A DNA stretch of 64,000 nucleotides from Paenochrobactrum gallinarii (GTDB lineage: Bacteria > Pseudomonadota > Alphaproteobacteria > Rhizobiales > Rhizobiaceae), in contig NZ_JACIIU010000001.1 in assembly GCF_014205685.1 (NCBI RefSeq), positions 186,001-250,000 of the forward strand, given 5' to 3'. A program made the translations under genes and the position numbers. This document shows, one piece after another, positions 9,534-19,314 of this stretch. Below the pieces are notes generated by a model, which was not told the DNA's origin, searched no databases, and saw only the letters and a program-made list of their open reading frames with translations. Within the stretch, counting starts at the first letter, position 1; each line of letters begins with the position of its first letter.

Positions 9534-10856
9534 TCATGGCTTTTTAAGTGTACCGCGCTCTTGTCTTAAACGCTGCCAATAATCAAGACGCTTGCGCAAT
9601 TCACGCTCAAAGCCCCGCTCCACCGGCTCATAGAAATTCTGGCGGCCTAGTTTTTCAGGGAAATAATCCTGCCCTGAGAAAGCATCCGGCTGATCGTGGT
9701 CATAAGCATAACCATCGCCATAGCCCTCACCCTTCATCAACTTGGTCGGTGCATTAAGAATATGCTTCGGCGGCAGAAGCGAGCCATGCGCTTTGGCCGT
9801 TGCCAAGGCCGCCTTATAGGCCATATAAACCGCGTTGGATTTAGGTGCAGTTGCCAGATAGACGCAAGCCTGCGCGAGTGCTAATTCACCTTCCGGCGAA
9901 CCTAAATAATCATAGGCATCTTTGGCGGCATTGCAGATTGCCAATGCCTGAGGGTCAGCCAAACCGATATCTTCAACCGCCATGCGCACCAGACGGCGAC
10001 CGATATAAAGCGGATCTTCACCTGCATCAAACATTCGGCAGAGATAATAAAGCGCAGCATCAGGATCAGAGCCACGCACAGATTTATGCAAAGCCGAAAT
10101 AAGATTATAATGGCCATCCTGTCCTTTATCATAAACCGGAGCACGGCGCTGAACGATCTCCTGCAATGTCTCGGCATCAAAGATTTCATCAGGCTTGGCT
10201 GCACGCCAAACCTCTTCCGCCAAAGTTAAAGCAGCGCGACCATCGCCATCCGCCATACGGATAAGGCTTTGCCGTGCGTCATCATCCAAAGGGAGAGCGC
10301 GTTCTTCCTGCGCTTCAGCCCGTTTCAACAGCACCGAAATGCTGGTTTCATCATGCGGCTTGAAAGTTAAGACACGCGCCCGCGATAATAGAGCGGCGTT
10401 TAACTCAAAAGACGGATTCTCCGTGGTCGCTCCAATGAGAATAACCGTGCCATCTTCCATCACTGGCAAGAAACTATCCTGTTGCGCACGGTTGAAGCGA
10501 TGTATTTCATCCACAAACAACAAAGTCTGACGGCCGGACATCCGTCTGGAGCGAGCCATTTCAAAAACACGCTTCAGATCAGCAACGCCGGAGAAAATTG
10601 CCGAAATCTGCTCAAATGCCAGATCGGTTTCGCCGGCAAGCAAACGGGCGACCGTTGTTTTTCCTGTGCCCGGAGGCCCCCAAAAGATCATCGACCCCAA
10701 TGTGCCTGACGCAATCATGCGGCTCAGCACACCTTCTTCACCTGTCAGATGCTCTTGACCGGATACTTCGCTCAAGCTACGGGGACGCATCCGGTCAGCC
10801 AATGGCCGGTTGCGGTCGGCCAATGGATCAGGGGATGCAGAAAAAAGATCGCTCAT
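9534..10856 (-). CDS. rarA: Replication-associated recombination ATPase RarA (MgsA)
   Basis: A 440-residue clamp-loader-like AAA+ ATPase that acts at stalled replication forks. Walker A is GPPGTGKTT at 60-68, the Walker B/DExH-like motif is LLFVDEIHRFNR, sensor 1 is IGATTENPSFE, and the C-terminal MgsA domain carries YKAALATAKAHGSLLPPKHILNAP-type sequence. The length fits the family. It follows the DegP-like protease gene by about 40 bp in the same direction, an arrangement I associate with Brucella-like genomes, and may be co-transcribed with it. Confidence 0.97.
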   Translation of the reverse strand: MSDLFSASPDPLADRNRPLADRMRPRSLSEVSGQEHLTGEEGVLSRMIASGTLGSMIFWGPPGTGKTTVARLLAGETDLAFEQISAIFSGVADLKRVFEMARSRRMSGRQTLLFVDEIHRFNRAQQDSFLPVMEDGTVILIGATTENPSFELNAALLSRARVLTFKPHDETSISVLLKRAEAQEERALPLDDDARQSLIRMADGDGRAALTLAEEVWRAAKPDEIFDAETLQEIVQRRAPVYDKGQDGHYNLISALHKSVRGSDPDAALYYLCRMFDAGEDPLYIGRRLVRMAVEDIGLADPQALAICNAAKDAYDYLGSPEGELALAQACVYLATAPKSNAVYMAYKAALATAKAHGSLLPPKHILNAPTKLMKGEGYGDGYAYDHDQPDAFSGQDYFPEKLGRQNFYEPVERGFERELRKRLDYWQRLRQERGTLKKP

Positions 10857-10897
10857 TCTTATCTCACAATTGACCGGCCTATCTTCAAGATAACCGG

Positions 10898-12331
10898 TTA
10901 TCGCACAAATTGCCGTATCAAAGCGCCGTCGCGTTCAAATTCAAGCCGCCACATCAATCCGCGACCGGCACTCAAGGCCGATTGCAGATCTTGTATATTA
11001 CGGATCGGGGTGCCGTTGATACCACGAATAATATCGGATGGGCGCAAACCCAGACGCTGTGCAGGCGAACCACGATAAATATCCGAGACCCCTACTCCTG
11101 TTGTGGCTTCAGGCAGTCGCAGCTTTTTACTGGAAGCAGCATTGAGCTCAACCACAGAAGCACCGGCAAGCGGGTTATCCCCTTCAATCAACTGCGGCGC
11201 GACATCTTTCACGGCCGGTTCTTTTTCAAGTTTCACCGCAATCGACTGTGTTTTGCCATCACGGAGAATATCAAGATCAACCGTTTTGCCGATACCTGCA
11301 GTCGACAGGCGATAGCCTAACACATCAGGATTATCAGCGCGCACACCCTGCACACGCAAAATCACATCACCGATTTTCAATCCGGCCTTGGCACCCGGTC
11401 CGTCTTTAACAAGGGCTGCGATCAAAGCGCCATATGGCTGCTCCATACCCAGACTATCAGCAACGTCGCGTGTGATCGTTTGGAAGGTCGCACCGATAAA
11501 CGGACGCACAAAGCTGGAATTACCCGCAGCCGCAGCATCAACAACGGCTTTCACCATATTGGAAGGAATCGCAAATCCGATACCGATAGACCCACCCGAA
11601 CGGGAGAAAATCGCCGTATTAATACCGATAAGGCTGCCTTGCATATCAATCAAAGCGCCACCGGAATTACCCGGATTAATCGCAGCATCTGTCTGAATGA
11701 AAAAATCAAAATCAGAAATACCCACTTGCGTACGCGATTGTGCCGAAACGATACCGCTTGTCACTGTCTGACCAACACCGAACGGATTACCGATAGCCAG
11801 CACCAGATCACCAACCTCCACCGCATCAGAATTGCCTAATGCCAGAACCGGAAATTTTTCTTTGCCCTCGATCTTCAAAACTGCCAGATCGGATGTTTTA
11901 TCGCGCAGCAAAATGCGGCTTTCATATTCACGCCCATCCGACATCGCCACTTTGATCTCATCGGCATCTTCAATCACGTGATTATTGGTAATCACAATAC
12001 CGGATGCATCAACAATCACACCGGAACCGAGCGATTGCTCAATGCGTGGCTTGCGCTGGCCAAAACTATCGCCAAACTGACGGCCAAAAAACTGTTCGAA
12101 AAACGGATCACCGGCAAAAGGTGAACTGCGTTGTTGCACCTGACGTGCCGCATAAACATTCACAACAGCCGGCGCTGTTTGTTTCACGAGCGGTGAAAAA
12201 GATGCCTGTATTTGCGCGCGGCTTTCAGGAACGGCACGCGTTACTGCGTCTTGCGCCAAGGCAGAGCTGCCAACCGCAACGGCTGAGACTGCCATGAATG
12301 TACCCACGAGCATAGATCGCCAAGCTGTCAT
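10898..12331 (-). CDS. Periplasmic Do-like serine protease (DegP/DegQ family)
   Basis: A 477-residue periplasmic protease/chaperone. The signal peptide ends near ALAQ (residue 27). The trypsin-like triad is His118 (TNNHVI), Asp148 (KTSDLAVL) and Ser223 (NPGNSGGAL). Two PDZ domains follow: one around GALIAALVKDGPGAKAGLKIGDVILRVQG, one near GSPAQRLGLRPSDIIRGING. It should degrade misfolded envelope proteins as a trimer-based oligomer. Start 12331 is preferred over the ATG at 12343, because GGAG in the first ATG context is the ribosome site for the second. A perfect palindrome containing TATAAT lies just upstream. DegP and DegQ orthology cannot be separated here. Confidence 0.95.
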   Translation of the reverse strand: MTAWRSMLVGTFMAVSAVAVGSSALAQDAVTRAVPESRAQIQASFSPLVKQTAPAVVNVYAARQVQQRSSPFAGDPFFEQFFGRQFGDSFGQRKPRIEQSLGSGVIVDASGIVITNNHVIEDADEIKVAMSDGREYESRILLRDKTSDLAVLKIEGKEKFPVLALGNSDAVEVGDLVLAIGNPFGVGQTVTSGIVSAQSRTQVGISDFDFFIQTDAAINPGNSGGALIDMQGSLIGINTAIFSRSGGSIGIGFAIPSNMVKAVVDAAAAGNSSFVRPFIGATFQTITRDVADSLGMEQPYGALIAALVKDGPGAKAGLKIGDVILRVQGVRADNPDVLGYRLSTAGIGKTVDLDILRDGKTQSIAVKLEKEPAVKDVAPQLIEGDNPLAGASVVELNAASSKKLRLPEATTGVGVSDIYRGSPAQRLGLRPSDIIRGINGTPIRNIQDLQSALSAGRGLMWRLEFERDGALIRQFVR

Positions 12332-12356
12332 ACGATACTCCATTCACTGTAAAGCC

Positions 12357-12370
12357 CAGATTATAATCTG
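12357..12370 (-). promoter_or_regulatory. Palindromic TATAAT element upstream of the Do-like protease
   Basis: CAGATTATAATCTG is a perfect 14-bp palindrome 26-39 bp upstream of the start codon. Its centre reads TATAAT, so it could be the -10 box and at the same time a dimeric operator. No good -35 box lies at the right distance. Confidence 0.4.
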
Positions 12371-12489
12371 TGATTCATGGCATAATGTAGTCGAAACTGA
12401 AGCTGTTTAAACCATTGCCGCGCATTAAAACACAAACAAGGACAAATCGCAGAAGAATTGCGTCAAAATCTAAATCAAAAAGCTTAAAA

Positions 12490-12515
12490 AGAAAAAGGAG
12501 CCCGAAGGCTCCTTG
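12490..12515 (-). terminator. Terminator of the alpha (rpsM-rplQ) operon
   Basis: Read leftward, AAGGAGCC-TTCG-GGCTCCTT is followed by TTTCTTTTT. The UUCG tetraloop on a GC stem directly after rplQ marks the end of the long ribosomal protein cluster. Confidence 0.93.
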
Positions 12516-12541
12516 ATCTTATCCAGTCGTGAGACTGAAAA

Positions 12542-12970
12542 TTATGCTGCATCAGCTTCGTTAGCCTGTTCAGCTTCAACGCGGGCGAGATCTTTCGCGC
12601 CTTTTGCGTTTACATCGCGTTCAACAAACTCAACAACAGCCATAGGCGCATTATCACCATAGCGGAAGCCCGCTTTCATGATGCGGATATAGCCGCCGTT
12701 ACGGGTTGCGTAACGGGTTGCGATTGTATCAAACAGCTTGCCAACCAGTTCAACGTTCTGGATTGCAGAAATTGCCTGACGACGTGCATGCAGATCGCCG
12801 CGCTTGCCGAGTGTTACCAGCTTTTCTACGATCGGACGAATTTCCTTAGCTTTAGGAAGGGTCGTTACGATCTGTTCATGCTCAATAAGCGATGCTGCCA
12901 TGTTAGCGAACATTGCTTTGCGATGCGAGGCGGTGCGGTTCAGCTTACGCTGTGCATTACCGTGGCGCAT
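12542..12970 (-). CDS. rplQ: Ribosomal protein L17
   Basis: A 142-residue large-subunit protein near the exit tunnel. The N-terminus [20 protein letters not shown] and the block [26 protein letters not shown] are diagnostic. The C-terminal tail is short and acidic/Ala-rich, as in other alphaproteobacteria. It is the last gene of the operon, 40 bp after rpoA and followed by the terminator. Confidence 0.98.
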   Translation of the reverse strand: MRHGNAQRKLNRTASHRKAMFANMAASLIEHEQIVTTLPKAKEIRPIVEKLVTLGKRGDLHARRQAISAIQNVELVGKLFDTIATRYATRNGGYIRIMKAGFRYGDNAPMAVVEFVERDVNAKGAKDLARVEAEQANEADAA

Positions 12971-13010
12971 GGCCTTCTCCTTTAATCTTTTTTAACCGAT
13001 CAGTGCCGGC

Positions 13011-14024
13011 TCAATATTGGTCTTCGTAGCGTTTTGCGAGATCTTCGATATTCTCAGGCGGCCAAGTTGGAATTTCCATACCAAGATGGAGACCCATTGA
13101 CGCAAGAACTTCTTTGATTTCGTTCAACGATTTGCGGCCGAAATTCGGAGTCCGCAGCATTTCGGCTTCCGTTTTCTGAATGAGGTCGCCGATATAAACG
13201 ATGTTATCGTTCTTGAGGCAGTTAGCTGAACGGACTGAAAGCTCCAGTTCGTCAACTTTCTTAAGCAGTGCCGGGTTAAACGCCAGTTCTGCTTCCTGCT
13301 CCTGCGGGGCTTCCTTTTGCGGCTCTTCAAAGTTGACAAAGATTGCCAGCTGGTCCTGAAGAATACGTGCTGCATAAGCAACAGCATCTTCACCACTAAC
13401 CGCACCATTTGTTTCAATGTTGAGCGTCAGCTTATCATAGTCAAGAACCTGACCTTCACGGGTGTTCTCAACCTTGTAAGAGACTTTACGCACCGGTGAA
13501 TAGAGGCTGTCGACTGGAATCAATCCAATCGGAGCATCTTCAGCACGGTTTCTGTCGGCAGGGACATAGCCCTTACCGGTATTGACGGTGAATTCCATAC
13601 GAATCTCCGCGCCCTCATCGAGGGTGCAGATAACGTGATCCGGATTAAGGATTTCAACATCACCAACTGTCTGAATATCGCCGGCGGTTACAACGCCCGG
13701 GCCTTCTTTACGCACAACCATGCGCTTAGGACCCTCGCCTTCCATACGGATAGCGATTTCTTTGATATTCAATACGATGTCGGTGACATCTTCACGAACA
13801 CCCGGGATTGACGAGAATTCATGCAGAACGCCGTCAATCTGAACAGCGGTAACAGCTGCACCACGCAGGGATGACAAAAGCACCCGGCGCAGAGCATTAC
13901 CAAGGGTCAGACCGTAGCCGCGCTCTAAAGGCTCGGCAACCACTGTTGCATGCGTATGCGAACCACTGGTGAGAAACTCAACCTTATTAGGTTTGATCAG
14001 TTCCTGCCAATTTTTCTGAATCAT
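13011..14024 (-). CDS. rpoA: RNA polymerase alpha subunit
   Basis: A 337-residue subunit that dimerises to nucleate RNA polymerase assembly. The N-terminal domain has [12 protein letters not shown] and [20 protein letters not shown]; the C-terminal domain (about 260-325) has [15 protein letters not shown] and [25 protein letters not shown], which contact UP elements and activators. The start ATG at 14024 (MIQKNWQEL) has AAGGA 7 bases upstream; the open frame extends 12 codons further to 14060 without support. It sits in the usual rpsK-rpoA-rplQ order. Confidence 0.98.
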   Translation of the reverse strand: MIQKNWQELIKPNKVEFLTSGSHTHATVVAEPLERGYGLTLGNALRRVLLSSLRGAAVTAVQIDGVLHEFSSIPGVREDVTDIVLNIKEIAIRMEGEGPKRMVVRKEGPGVVTAGDIQTVGDVEILNPDHVICTLDEGAEIRMEFTVNTGKGYVPADRNRAEDAPIGLIPVDSLYSPVRKVSYKVENTREGQVLDYDKLTLNIETNGAVSGEDAVAYAARILQDQLAIFVNFEEPQKEAPQEQEAELAFNPALLKKVDELELSVRSANCLKNDNIVYIGDLIQKTEAEMLRTPNFGRKSLNEIKEVLASMGLHLGMEIPTWPPENIEDLAKRYEDQY

Positions 14025-14138
14025 TTTATTTTCCTTCATCCAACCGTCGCTACCATCCAATCGTAGCGATCAAGCGAAGAAGCCGCACGGGAAGAAGACT
14101 ATTAAAAGCCTTGCACCACATGCGGCAGTGAACAGAAA

Positions 14139-14528
14139 TTATACGCGGCGCTTCTTACGAGGACGGCAACCATTGTGCGGGATCGGTGTCACGTCACGAA
14201 TCGATGTGATCATGAAGCCAGCAGCCTGCAGGGCACGCAGAGCTGATTCACGACCTGAACCCGGACCACAAACCTCAACTTCGAGGGTTCGCATGCCATG
14301 TTCCTGAGCCTTTTTGGCGCAATCTTCAGCAGCGATCTGTGCAGCAAACGGGGTCGATTTACGTGAGCCTTTGAAACCTTGAGCACCAGCTGACGACCAG
14401 GCAATAGCATTGCCCTGCGCATCAGTGATTGTGATCAGTGTGTTGTTGAACGTTGAATTAACGTGAGCAACACCGGTCGAAATATTTTTACGTTCTCTAC
14501 GACGAACGCGTGTGGCATCCTTGGCCAT
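14139..14528 (-). CDS. rpsK: Ribosomal protein S11
   Basis: A 129-residue small-subunit platform protein. The conserved [20 protein letters not shown] near residue 22 and the C-terminal [16 protein letters not shown] are diagnostic. It follows rpsM after 136 bp, a longer gap than most in the cluster; that gap contains several small hairpins. Confidence 0.98.
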   Translation of the reverse strand: MAKDATRVRRRERKNISTGVAHVNSTFNNTLITITDAQGNAIAWSSAGAQGFKGSRKSTPFAAQIAAEDCAKKAQEHGMRTLEVEVCGPGSGRESALRALQAAGFMITSIRDVTPIPHNGCRPRKKRRV

Positions 14529-14531
14529 GTC

Positions 14532-14662
14532 AGTCCTTCCAATTGATCTCTACACCGCCGTAATTCCAGCGGCTCCACCAGTCCCGAATACTCGGACACA
14601 GGACTAGCATCAAATTCACATGCTTAAAAATAAGCACGCAGCGCTTGGCTAAAAGCGCTACG
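14532..14662 (-). other. rpsM-rpsK junction with small hairpins
   Basis: In this gap I see TGCTTA-AAAA-TAAGCA (about 14620-14637) and AGCGCTT/AAAGCGCT (about 14641-14662), plus a nested CCGA/TCGG stem. None has a T-run, so they look like processing or stability elements rather than terminators. Confidence 0.5.
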
Positions 14663-14664
14663 AA

Positions 14665-15033
14665 TTACTTCTTCTTACCAGCAATTGCCTTAGCAGGACC
14701 CTTACGGGTACGTGCGTTGGTATGGGTGCGCTGACCACGTACCGGCAATGAACGACGATGACGCAGACCGCGGTAGCAGCCCAGATCCATCAGACGTTTA
14801 ATGTTCATCGAAACTTCACGACGCAGGTCACCTTCAACCTGGTAGTCAGCATCGATTGCTTCACGAATCTGAAGTACTTCAGCGTCGGTCAACTGGTTGA
14901 CGCGACGATCATCAGCGATTCCGACTTTCGTCACAATCTGCTGTGCAAATTTTGGTCCGATCCCGTGAATATACTGAAGCGCAATGATTACGCGTTTATT
15001 CGTAGGGATGTTGACGCCAGCGATACGTGCCAC
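14665..15033 (-). CDS. rpsM: Ribosomal protein S13
   Basis: A 122-residue head protein of the 30S subunit that contacts the P-site tRNA and L5. The start [20 protein letters not shown] and the tail [24 protein letters not shown] type sequence are diagnostic. First gene of the alpha operon; it follows adk after 230 bp that include a strong hairpin. Confidence 0.98.
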   Translation of the reverse strand: MARIAGVNIPTNKRVIIALQYIHGIGPKFAQQIVTKVGIADDRRVNQLTDAEVLQIREAIDADYQVEGDLRREVSMNIKRLMDLGCYRGLRHRRSLPVRGQRTHTNARTRKGPAKAIAGKKK

Positions 15034-15198
15034 GCGTTTTCTCCTTGAGAAGTGTTAATATCCTGTCCGGACGTTATATTCGATTGCCCTAATCCAGACA
15101 GTTTTCATGTCCGACATCGGATCAAGCGTTTTTTGTACGCAATAAACCGAAATCGACCACTTAGATAATCGAAGTGGGGCTGTCATTGACGGAATCGC

Positions 15199-15231
15199 CG
15201 GCAAAAGTCAACCATTAAGTAACTTTTGCCG
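15199..15231 (-). other. Hairpin at the adk-rpsM junction
   Basis: CGGCAAAAGT and ACTTTTGCCG form a perfect 10-bp stem with a 13-nt loop, 33-65 bp after the adk stop. No T-run follows in the reading direction. It probably acts as a processing or 3'-end stability element, or as a leaky terminator, between the spc and alpha blocks. Confidence 0.65.
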
Positions 15232-15263
15232 ACACCGTCAGTCGCAAGAAACAGTCTTACCGC

Positions 15264-15848
15264 TTAAGCAGCAGTCAGAATCTTGGCGATTTCTTTCGTC
15301 ACGGTATCAACTTCCGCCATACCGTCTACCGTCTTCAACTCACCGGTCGATGCATAATGATCTGACAATGGTGCAGTTTTTTCACGATATTCAACCAAAC
15401 GCTTACGGAAAGCTTCCGGATTATCATCAGAGCGTACCTGACCGCCCTTAGCGATCGTTTCGGCTACACGATTTTCCATACGCTTAACCAAAGCGGATTC
15501 ATCAACTTTCAGCTCAATAACAGCATCCAGTTTCAAGCCCTTACCAGCAAGCATATCGGCAAGCGCAACAGCCTGCGGTACGGTTCTTGGATAACCATCC
15601 AAAATGAAGCCATTGGCGCAATCAGCTTCATCAATACGATCCGATACAATCGCATTGACGATTTCGTCTGAAACAAGCTGACCTGCATCCATGACAGCTT
15701 TTGCACGTTTGCCGACTTCGGTTTGTTGCGCAACAGCTGCGCGCAACATGTCACCGGTCGACAATTGTGGGATCCCGTATTGCGCTGTCAGCAATGAAGC
15801 CTGCGTACCCTTGCCTGCTCCTGGTGGTCCAAGAAAAATCAATCTCAT
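15264..15848 (-). CDS. adk: Adenylate kinase
   Basis: A 194-residue enzyme that interconverts ATP + AMP and 2 ADP. The P-loop GPPGAGKGT is at 7-15, the AMP-binding [11 protein letters not shown] follows, and FILDGYPRT is the AMP/adenine-contact motif. The short LID form without the Cys4 zinc site, usual in proteobacterial relatives of this size, is seen ([20 protein letters not shown]). Its ATG overlaps the secY stop by 4 bp, so the two are translationally coupled, the normal position in alphaproteobacterial spc operons. Confidence 0.98.
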   Translation of the reverse strand: MRLIFLGPPGAGKGTQASLLTAQYGIPQLSTGDMLRAAVAQQTEVGKRAKAVMDAGQLVSDEIVNAIVSDRIDEADCANGFILDGYPRTVPQAVALADMLAGKGLKLDAVIELKVDESALVKRMENRVAETIAKGGQVRSDDNPEAFRKRLVEYREKTAPLSDHYASTGELKTVDGMAEVDTVTKEIAKILTAA

Positions 15849-17185
15849 CTGCTACGTTTCCCGCCTCTTAGTTTGGACTTCTTGATAAGTCCCTCATACT
15901 GATGCGCAATCAGATGGCCCTGTACCTGCGAAACAGTATCAAGCGTGACACTGACCACGATCAGAAGCGATGTTCCACCCAAATAGAACGGTACACCGGT
16001 TGCGGAAATAAGGAACTCAGGAAGCAAACATACTAATGTAATATAAATAGCACCTACGACGGTAATGCGAGTTAACACATAGTCGATATATTCTGCGGTA
16101 CGTTCACCCGGACGGATACCCGGAATAAAGCCTGAATGTTTTTTCAGCTGATCAGCAGTGTCCTTAGGATTAAAGACAATAGCTGTGTAGAAGAAGCAGA
16201 AGAAAATGATCAGTGCAGCGTAAAGCAGCATATAAAGCGGCTGACCATGACCAAGCGCGTTCAGAATAGCCGAACCCCAAGCCGGCATGTTTTCCGAATT
16301 TGCAAAGCCGGCAACCGTTGCAGGCAACAATAACAAGGAAGACGCAAAAATTGGCGGAATAACACCTGCAGTGTTCAGCTTAAGCGGCAGGTGCGACGTG
16401 TCGCCCTGGAACATACGGTTACCCACCTGACGCTTCGGATACTGGATCAGCAAGCGGCGTTGTGCGCGCTCAACAAATACGATCACAGCAATCAGAATAA
16501 TCGCCAGAACAATAACGGCCAAAATCAGACCGGTCGACAATGCACCTGTACGGCCAAGCTCAAGCGTACCGGAAATGGCACTTGGCAGGTTGGCAACAAT
16601 ACCGGAGAAAATGATCAAAGAAATACCATTACCAATACCGCGTGCAGTGATCTGCTCACCTAGCCACATCAGGAACATGGTACCGCCAACCAGTGTAATC
16701 ACGGAAGATACACGGAAAAACATACCAGGCTCAGTGACAATGCCGCTGCCCGATTCCAAACCTACAGAAATTGCATAGGCCTGAACGAGCGCCAAAAGCA
16801 CGGTGCCGTAACGGGTATACTGATTGATGACTTTACGCCCTGCTTCACCGTCTTTTTTCAAAGCCTCAAGTGAAGGTACAACCGACGTCATCAGCTGCAC
16901 GATAATCGACGCAGAAATATAAGGCATGATCCCGAGGGCAAAAATAGCCATACGACCCACAGCACCACCGGCAAACATATTAAAGAGGCCTAAAACCCCT
17001 TGAGCATGTTGCTGGAATGCCTGAGCCAATGCATCAGGGTTAATACCAGGTAACGGGATATAAGTACCAAACCGATAAACAAGCAATGCGCCTAGTGTAA
17101 ACCAAATACGCTTCTTGAGTTCTTCCGCTTTGGAGAAAGCTGAAAAATTAAGGTTGGATGCAAGCTGTTCAGCAGCCGATGCCAT
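15845..17185 (-). CDS. secY: Protein translocase channel subunit SecY
   Basis: A 446-residue, ten-helix inner-membrane protein that forms the Sec channel with SecE (44115-44315) and SecG. Evidence: the early [20 protein letters not shown] (helix 1 and start of the plug region), [22 protein letters not shown], and the cytoplasmic loops with [21 protein letters not shown]. The C-terminal basic tail [12 protein letters not shown] is typical. The ribosome site is a modest CCGGAG. It is separated from rplO by an unusually long 276-bp gap with a strong hairpin and a 20-bp tandem duplication. Confidence 0.98.
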   Translation of the reverse strand: MASAAEQLASNLNFSAFSKAEELKKRIWFTLGALLVYRFGTYIPLPGINPDALAQAFQQHAQGVLGLFNMFAGGAVGRMAIFALGIMPYISASIIVQLMTSVVPSLEALKKDGEAGRKVINQYTRYGTVLLALVQAYAISVGLESGSGIVTEPGMFFRVSSVITLVGGTMFLMWLGEQITARGIGNGISLIIFSGIVANLPSAISGTLELGRTGALSTGLILAVIVLAIILIAVIVFVERAQRRLLIQYPKRQVGNRMFQGDTSHLPLKLNTAGVIPPIFASSLLLLPATVAGFANSENMPAWGSAILNALGHGQPLYMLLYAALIIFFCFFYTAIVFNPKDTADQLKKHSGFIPGIRPGERTAEYIDYVLTRITVVGAIYITLVCLLPEFLISATGVPFYLGGTSLLIVVSVTLDTVSQVQGHLIAHQYEGLIKKSKLRGGKRSR

Positions 17186-17213
17186 AAAAATACTCCGGTG
17201 AAATCTCAGGCCC

Positions 17214-17253
17214 CGCCTCTAGATCCGTTAAGACGCTTCTAGGTCTGTTAAGA
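17214..17253 (-). repeat. Imperfect 20-bp tandem duplication in the secY leader
   Basis: Read leftward, unit one is TCTTAACAGACCTAGAAGCG (17253-17234) and unit two TCTTAACGGATCTAGAGGCG (17233-17214); 17 of 20 positions agree. It ends 28 bp before the secY start, just upstream of the ribosome site. Confidence 0.8.
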
Positions 17254-17426
17254 TTTGAGTTCAGTGATCTTGATATCGCCCTACAAACCGGAATTCAATA
17301 CAGAGTTAGCAAAAAGAGTACCGATAAAATATGTATTGCGACCATCAAAACAACGACAACACGAATCTAAACAGACGATTAGCGCAGGCGTTCTAAGCCA
17401 GATAAGCGCACAAGCTCAAATATGCA

Positions 17427-17450
17427 AGCGGCGGCTCGAAAGCCGCCGCT
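17427..17450 (-). terminator. Strong hairpin after rplO (terminator-like, no T-run)
   Basis: AGCGGCGGCT and AGCCGCCGCT form a perfect 10-bp GC stem around CGAA (TTCG on the coding strand), 12 bp after the rplO stop. Read leftward it continues as TGCATATTTG, which is not a T-run. It may be a partial terminator, an attenuator or an RNA processing and stability element between rplO and secY. Confidence 0.65.
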
Positions 17451-17461
17451 ATTTAATTTAC

Positions 17462-17938
17462 TTATTCAGCAGCAGAAGCTACCTCAGGCAGCTTTACGCT
17501 ACCGCCAGCTTTTTCAACTTTTTCGATTGCAGCCTTTGAAGCGCCTGCAACATCAAAAGTTACTTTAGCTGTAATTTCGCCGTTTGAAAGCAGACGTACA
17601 CCGTCTTTTGCACGACGAATCACGCCAGCTGCAACCAGAGCTTCAACAGTTACAACAGCTGATGCATCCAGTTTGCCTGCATCGATTGCAGTCTGAACAC
17701 GTTCAACGGAAACAGTGTTGAATTCTTTAGCAAAAATATTGGTAAAACCGCGCTTTGGCAAGCGACGGTAAATTGGCATCTGACCGCCTTCAAAACCGTT
17801 GATGGCAACGCCTGAACGGGACTTCTGACCCTTCACACCGCGACCACCGGTCTTACCGGTACCCGAACCAATACCACGGCCTACACGCTTGCGCGCTTTA
17901 ACTGCACCTGGCTTTTCACGCAGATCGTTGAGTTTCAT
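17462..17938 (-). CDS. rplO: Ribosomal protein L15
   Basis: A 158-residue late-assembly 50S protein. The Gly/Arg-rich N-terminus [21 protein letters not shown] and [17 protein letters not shown] are diagnostic. It lies 20 bp after rpmD. A strong hairpin follows its stop codon, which may set the ratio of ribosomal protein to SecY expression. Confidence 0.98.
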   Translation of the reverse strand: MKLNDLREKPGAVKARKRVGRGIGSGTGKTGGRGVKGQKSRSGVAINGFEGGQMPIYRRLPKRGFTNIFAKEFNTVSVERVQTAIDAGKLDASAVVTVEALVAAGVIRRAKDGVRLLSNGEITAKVTFDVAGASKAAIEKVEKAGGSVKLPEVASAAE

Positions 17939-17957
17939 CTCTATATCTCCCTGCGGC

Positions 17958-18155
17958 TCAAGCCTCGTCCACTACGCGGACGAGATGCTGGACGCTACGG
18001 ATCATGCCGCGCACTGAAGGTGTATCTTCAAGTGTTGAACGACGACGCATTTTGTTAAGTCCCAGACCGATAAGCGTTGCACGCTGCTCAGCCGGACGAC
18101 GGATTGGGCTACCGATCTGTTCGACCGTAACCGTCTTACCCTTCTTCTCAGCCAT
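17958..18155 (-). CDS. rpmD: Ribosomal protein L30
   Basis: A 65-residue 50S protein with the family core [27 protein letters not shown] and the C-terminal [13 protein letters not shown], matching the usual length. ATG at 18155 fits AAGGA 8 bases upstream better than the GTG one codon earlier. In place between rpsE and rplO. Confidence 0.97.
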   Translation of the reverse strand: MAEKKGKTVTVEQIGSPIRRPAEQRATLIGLGLNKMRRRSTLEDTPSVRGMIRSVQHLVRVVDEA

Positions 18156-18213
18156 CACTGAAATCCTTTATCATGGGCAAACTTATAATAATAAGCCTGC
18201 TTAAGCTGCTAGC

Positions 18214-18774
18214 TTACTCTTCGGAACCAACAACATCAGCGCGACGCGCCTGCAATGTCGAATACTTAATACCACGCTGTGCAGCAATATCCTTAGGATG
18301 CATCTGGTGTTTCAGAGCATCAAAGGTCGCGCGCACCATGTTATAAGGGTTTGATGAGCCAAGCGACTTAGCAACAACGTCCTGCACGCCAAGGGTTTCA
18401 AAAACCGCACGCATAGGACCACCGGCGATGATACCTTTACCGGCAGGTGCTGAGCGAAGCAGAACTTTACCGGCGCCATGACGGCCAGCAACATCATGAT
18501 GAAGTGTACGGCCTGAGCGAAGTGGTACGAAAATCATATCGCGCTTGGCAGCTTCAGTTGCCTTGCGAATTGCTTCAGGTACTTCACGAGCCTTACCGTG
18601 ACCAAAGCCAACGCGACCCTTCTGATCGCCAACAACGACGAGTGCAGCAAAACCGAAACGACGGCCGCCCTTAACAACTTTGGCAACACGGTTAATGTGT
18701 ACCAGCTTATCTACGAATTCACTGTCGCGTTCTTCGCGACCGCGGTCTTCGCGATTACGGTCTCTCTGTGCCAT
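18214..18774 (-). CDS. rpsE: Ribosomal protein S5
   Basis: A 186-residue 30S protein that helps keep decoding accuracy and mRNA unwinding. Evidence: [37 protein letters not shown] and the [14 protein letters not shown] block. The start [10 protein letters not shown] at 18774 is the biological one; the frame is open 11 codons further up without a ribosome site. The charged N-terminal extension ([12 protein letters not shown]) is common in alphaproteobacteria. Confidence 0.98.
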   Translation of the reverse strand: MAQRDRNREDRGREERDSEFVDKLVHINRVAKVVKGGRRFGFAALVVVGDQKGRVGFGHGKAREVPEAIRKATEAAKRDMIFVPLRSGRTLHHDVAGRHGAGKVLLRSAPAGKGIIAGGPMRAVFETLGVQDVVAKSLGSSNPYNMVRATFDALKHQMHPKDIAAQRGIKYSTLQARRADVVGSEE

Positions 18775-18939
18775 ATCCTGTTTCCTTTTTCTTTTCCGGA
18801 AGCACAATGTAAATGCTCAGGCTTTATGAGAGTCACCCCTTCACCCGAACACAGCGGTGCATAAACGGAAAAGGGAAAACTTACAAGTCTTCCCTTCCCC
18901 AACACCATAAATTTTACCTCTGTTAAAACAGAAGCAAAA

Positions 18940-19302
18940 TTAGAAGCTCAGACCGCCTTCACGGGCTGCATCTGCCAAAGCCTTGATACGGCCGTGGAAA
19001 ATGAAAGCGCCACGATCAAAGACAACTTCTTTGACGCCGGCTTTAGCAGCACGCTCGGCAACCAACTTGCCTACAGCAGCAGCTGCAGCCTGGTCAGCAC
19101 CGGTCTTCAATGAAGACTTCAGGTCACCTTCGAGTGTGGATGCAGCAGCAACTGTTACACCACGGGAATCATCGATGATCTGTGCGTAAATGTTTTTCGA
19201 AGAGCGATGTACGCTAAGACGCAAACGACCATTCGCAACAGCTTTAAGCTGACGACGGACGCGTGCAGCGCGACGCTGAGTAGTTTGTTTTGGCGATGCC
19301 AT
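18940..19302 (-). CDS. rplR: Ribosomal protein L18
   Basis: A 120-residue 5S rRNA-binding protein of the 50S central protuberance. [19 protein letters not shown] and the C-terminal [32 protein letters not shown] end are diagnostic. It lies between rplF and rpsE; the gap to rpsE is about 165 bp, longer than neighbours, with no gene in it. Confidence 0.98.
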   Translation of the reverse strand: MASPKQTTQRRAARVRRQLKAVANGRLRLSVHRSSKNIYAQIIDDSRGVTVAAASTLEGDLKSSLKTGADQAAAAAVGKLVAERAAKAGVKEVVFDRGAFIFHGRIKALADAAREGGLSF

Positions 19303-19314
19303 GACGCGCGCTCC

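Noticed and set aside
17255..17539. Plus-strand 94-codon frame covering the rplO-secY gap
   Set aside because: It runs into rplO antisense and has no ribosome site or protein-like composition; the gap is better explained as regulatory DNA.
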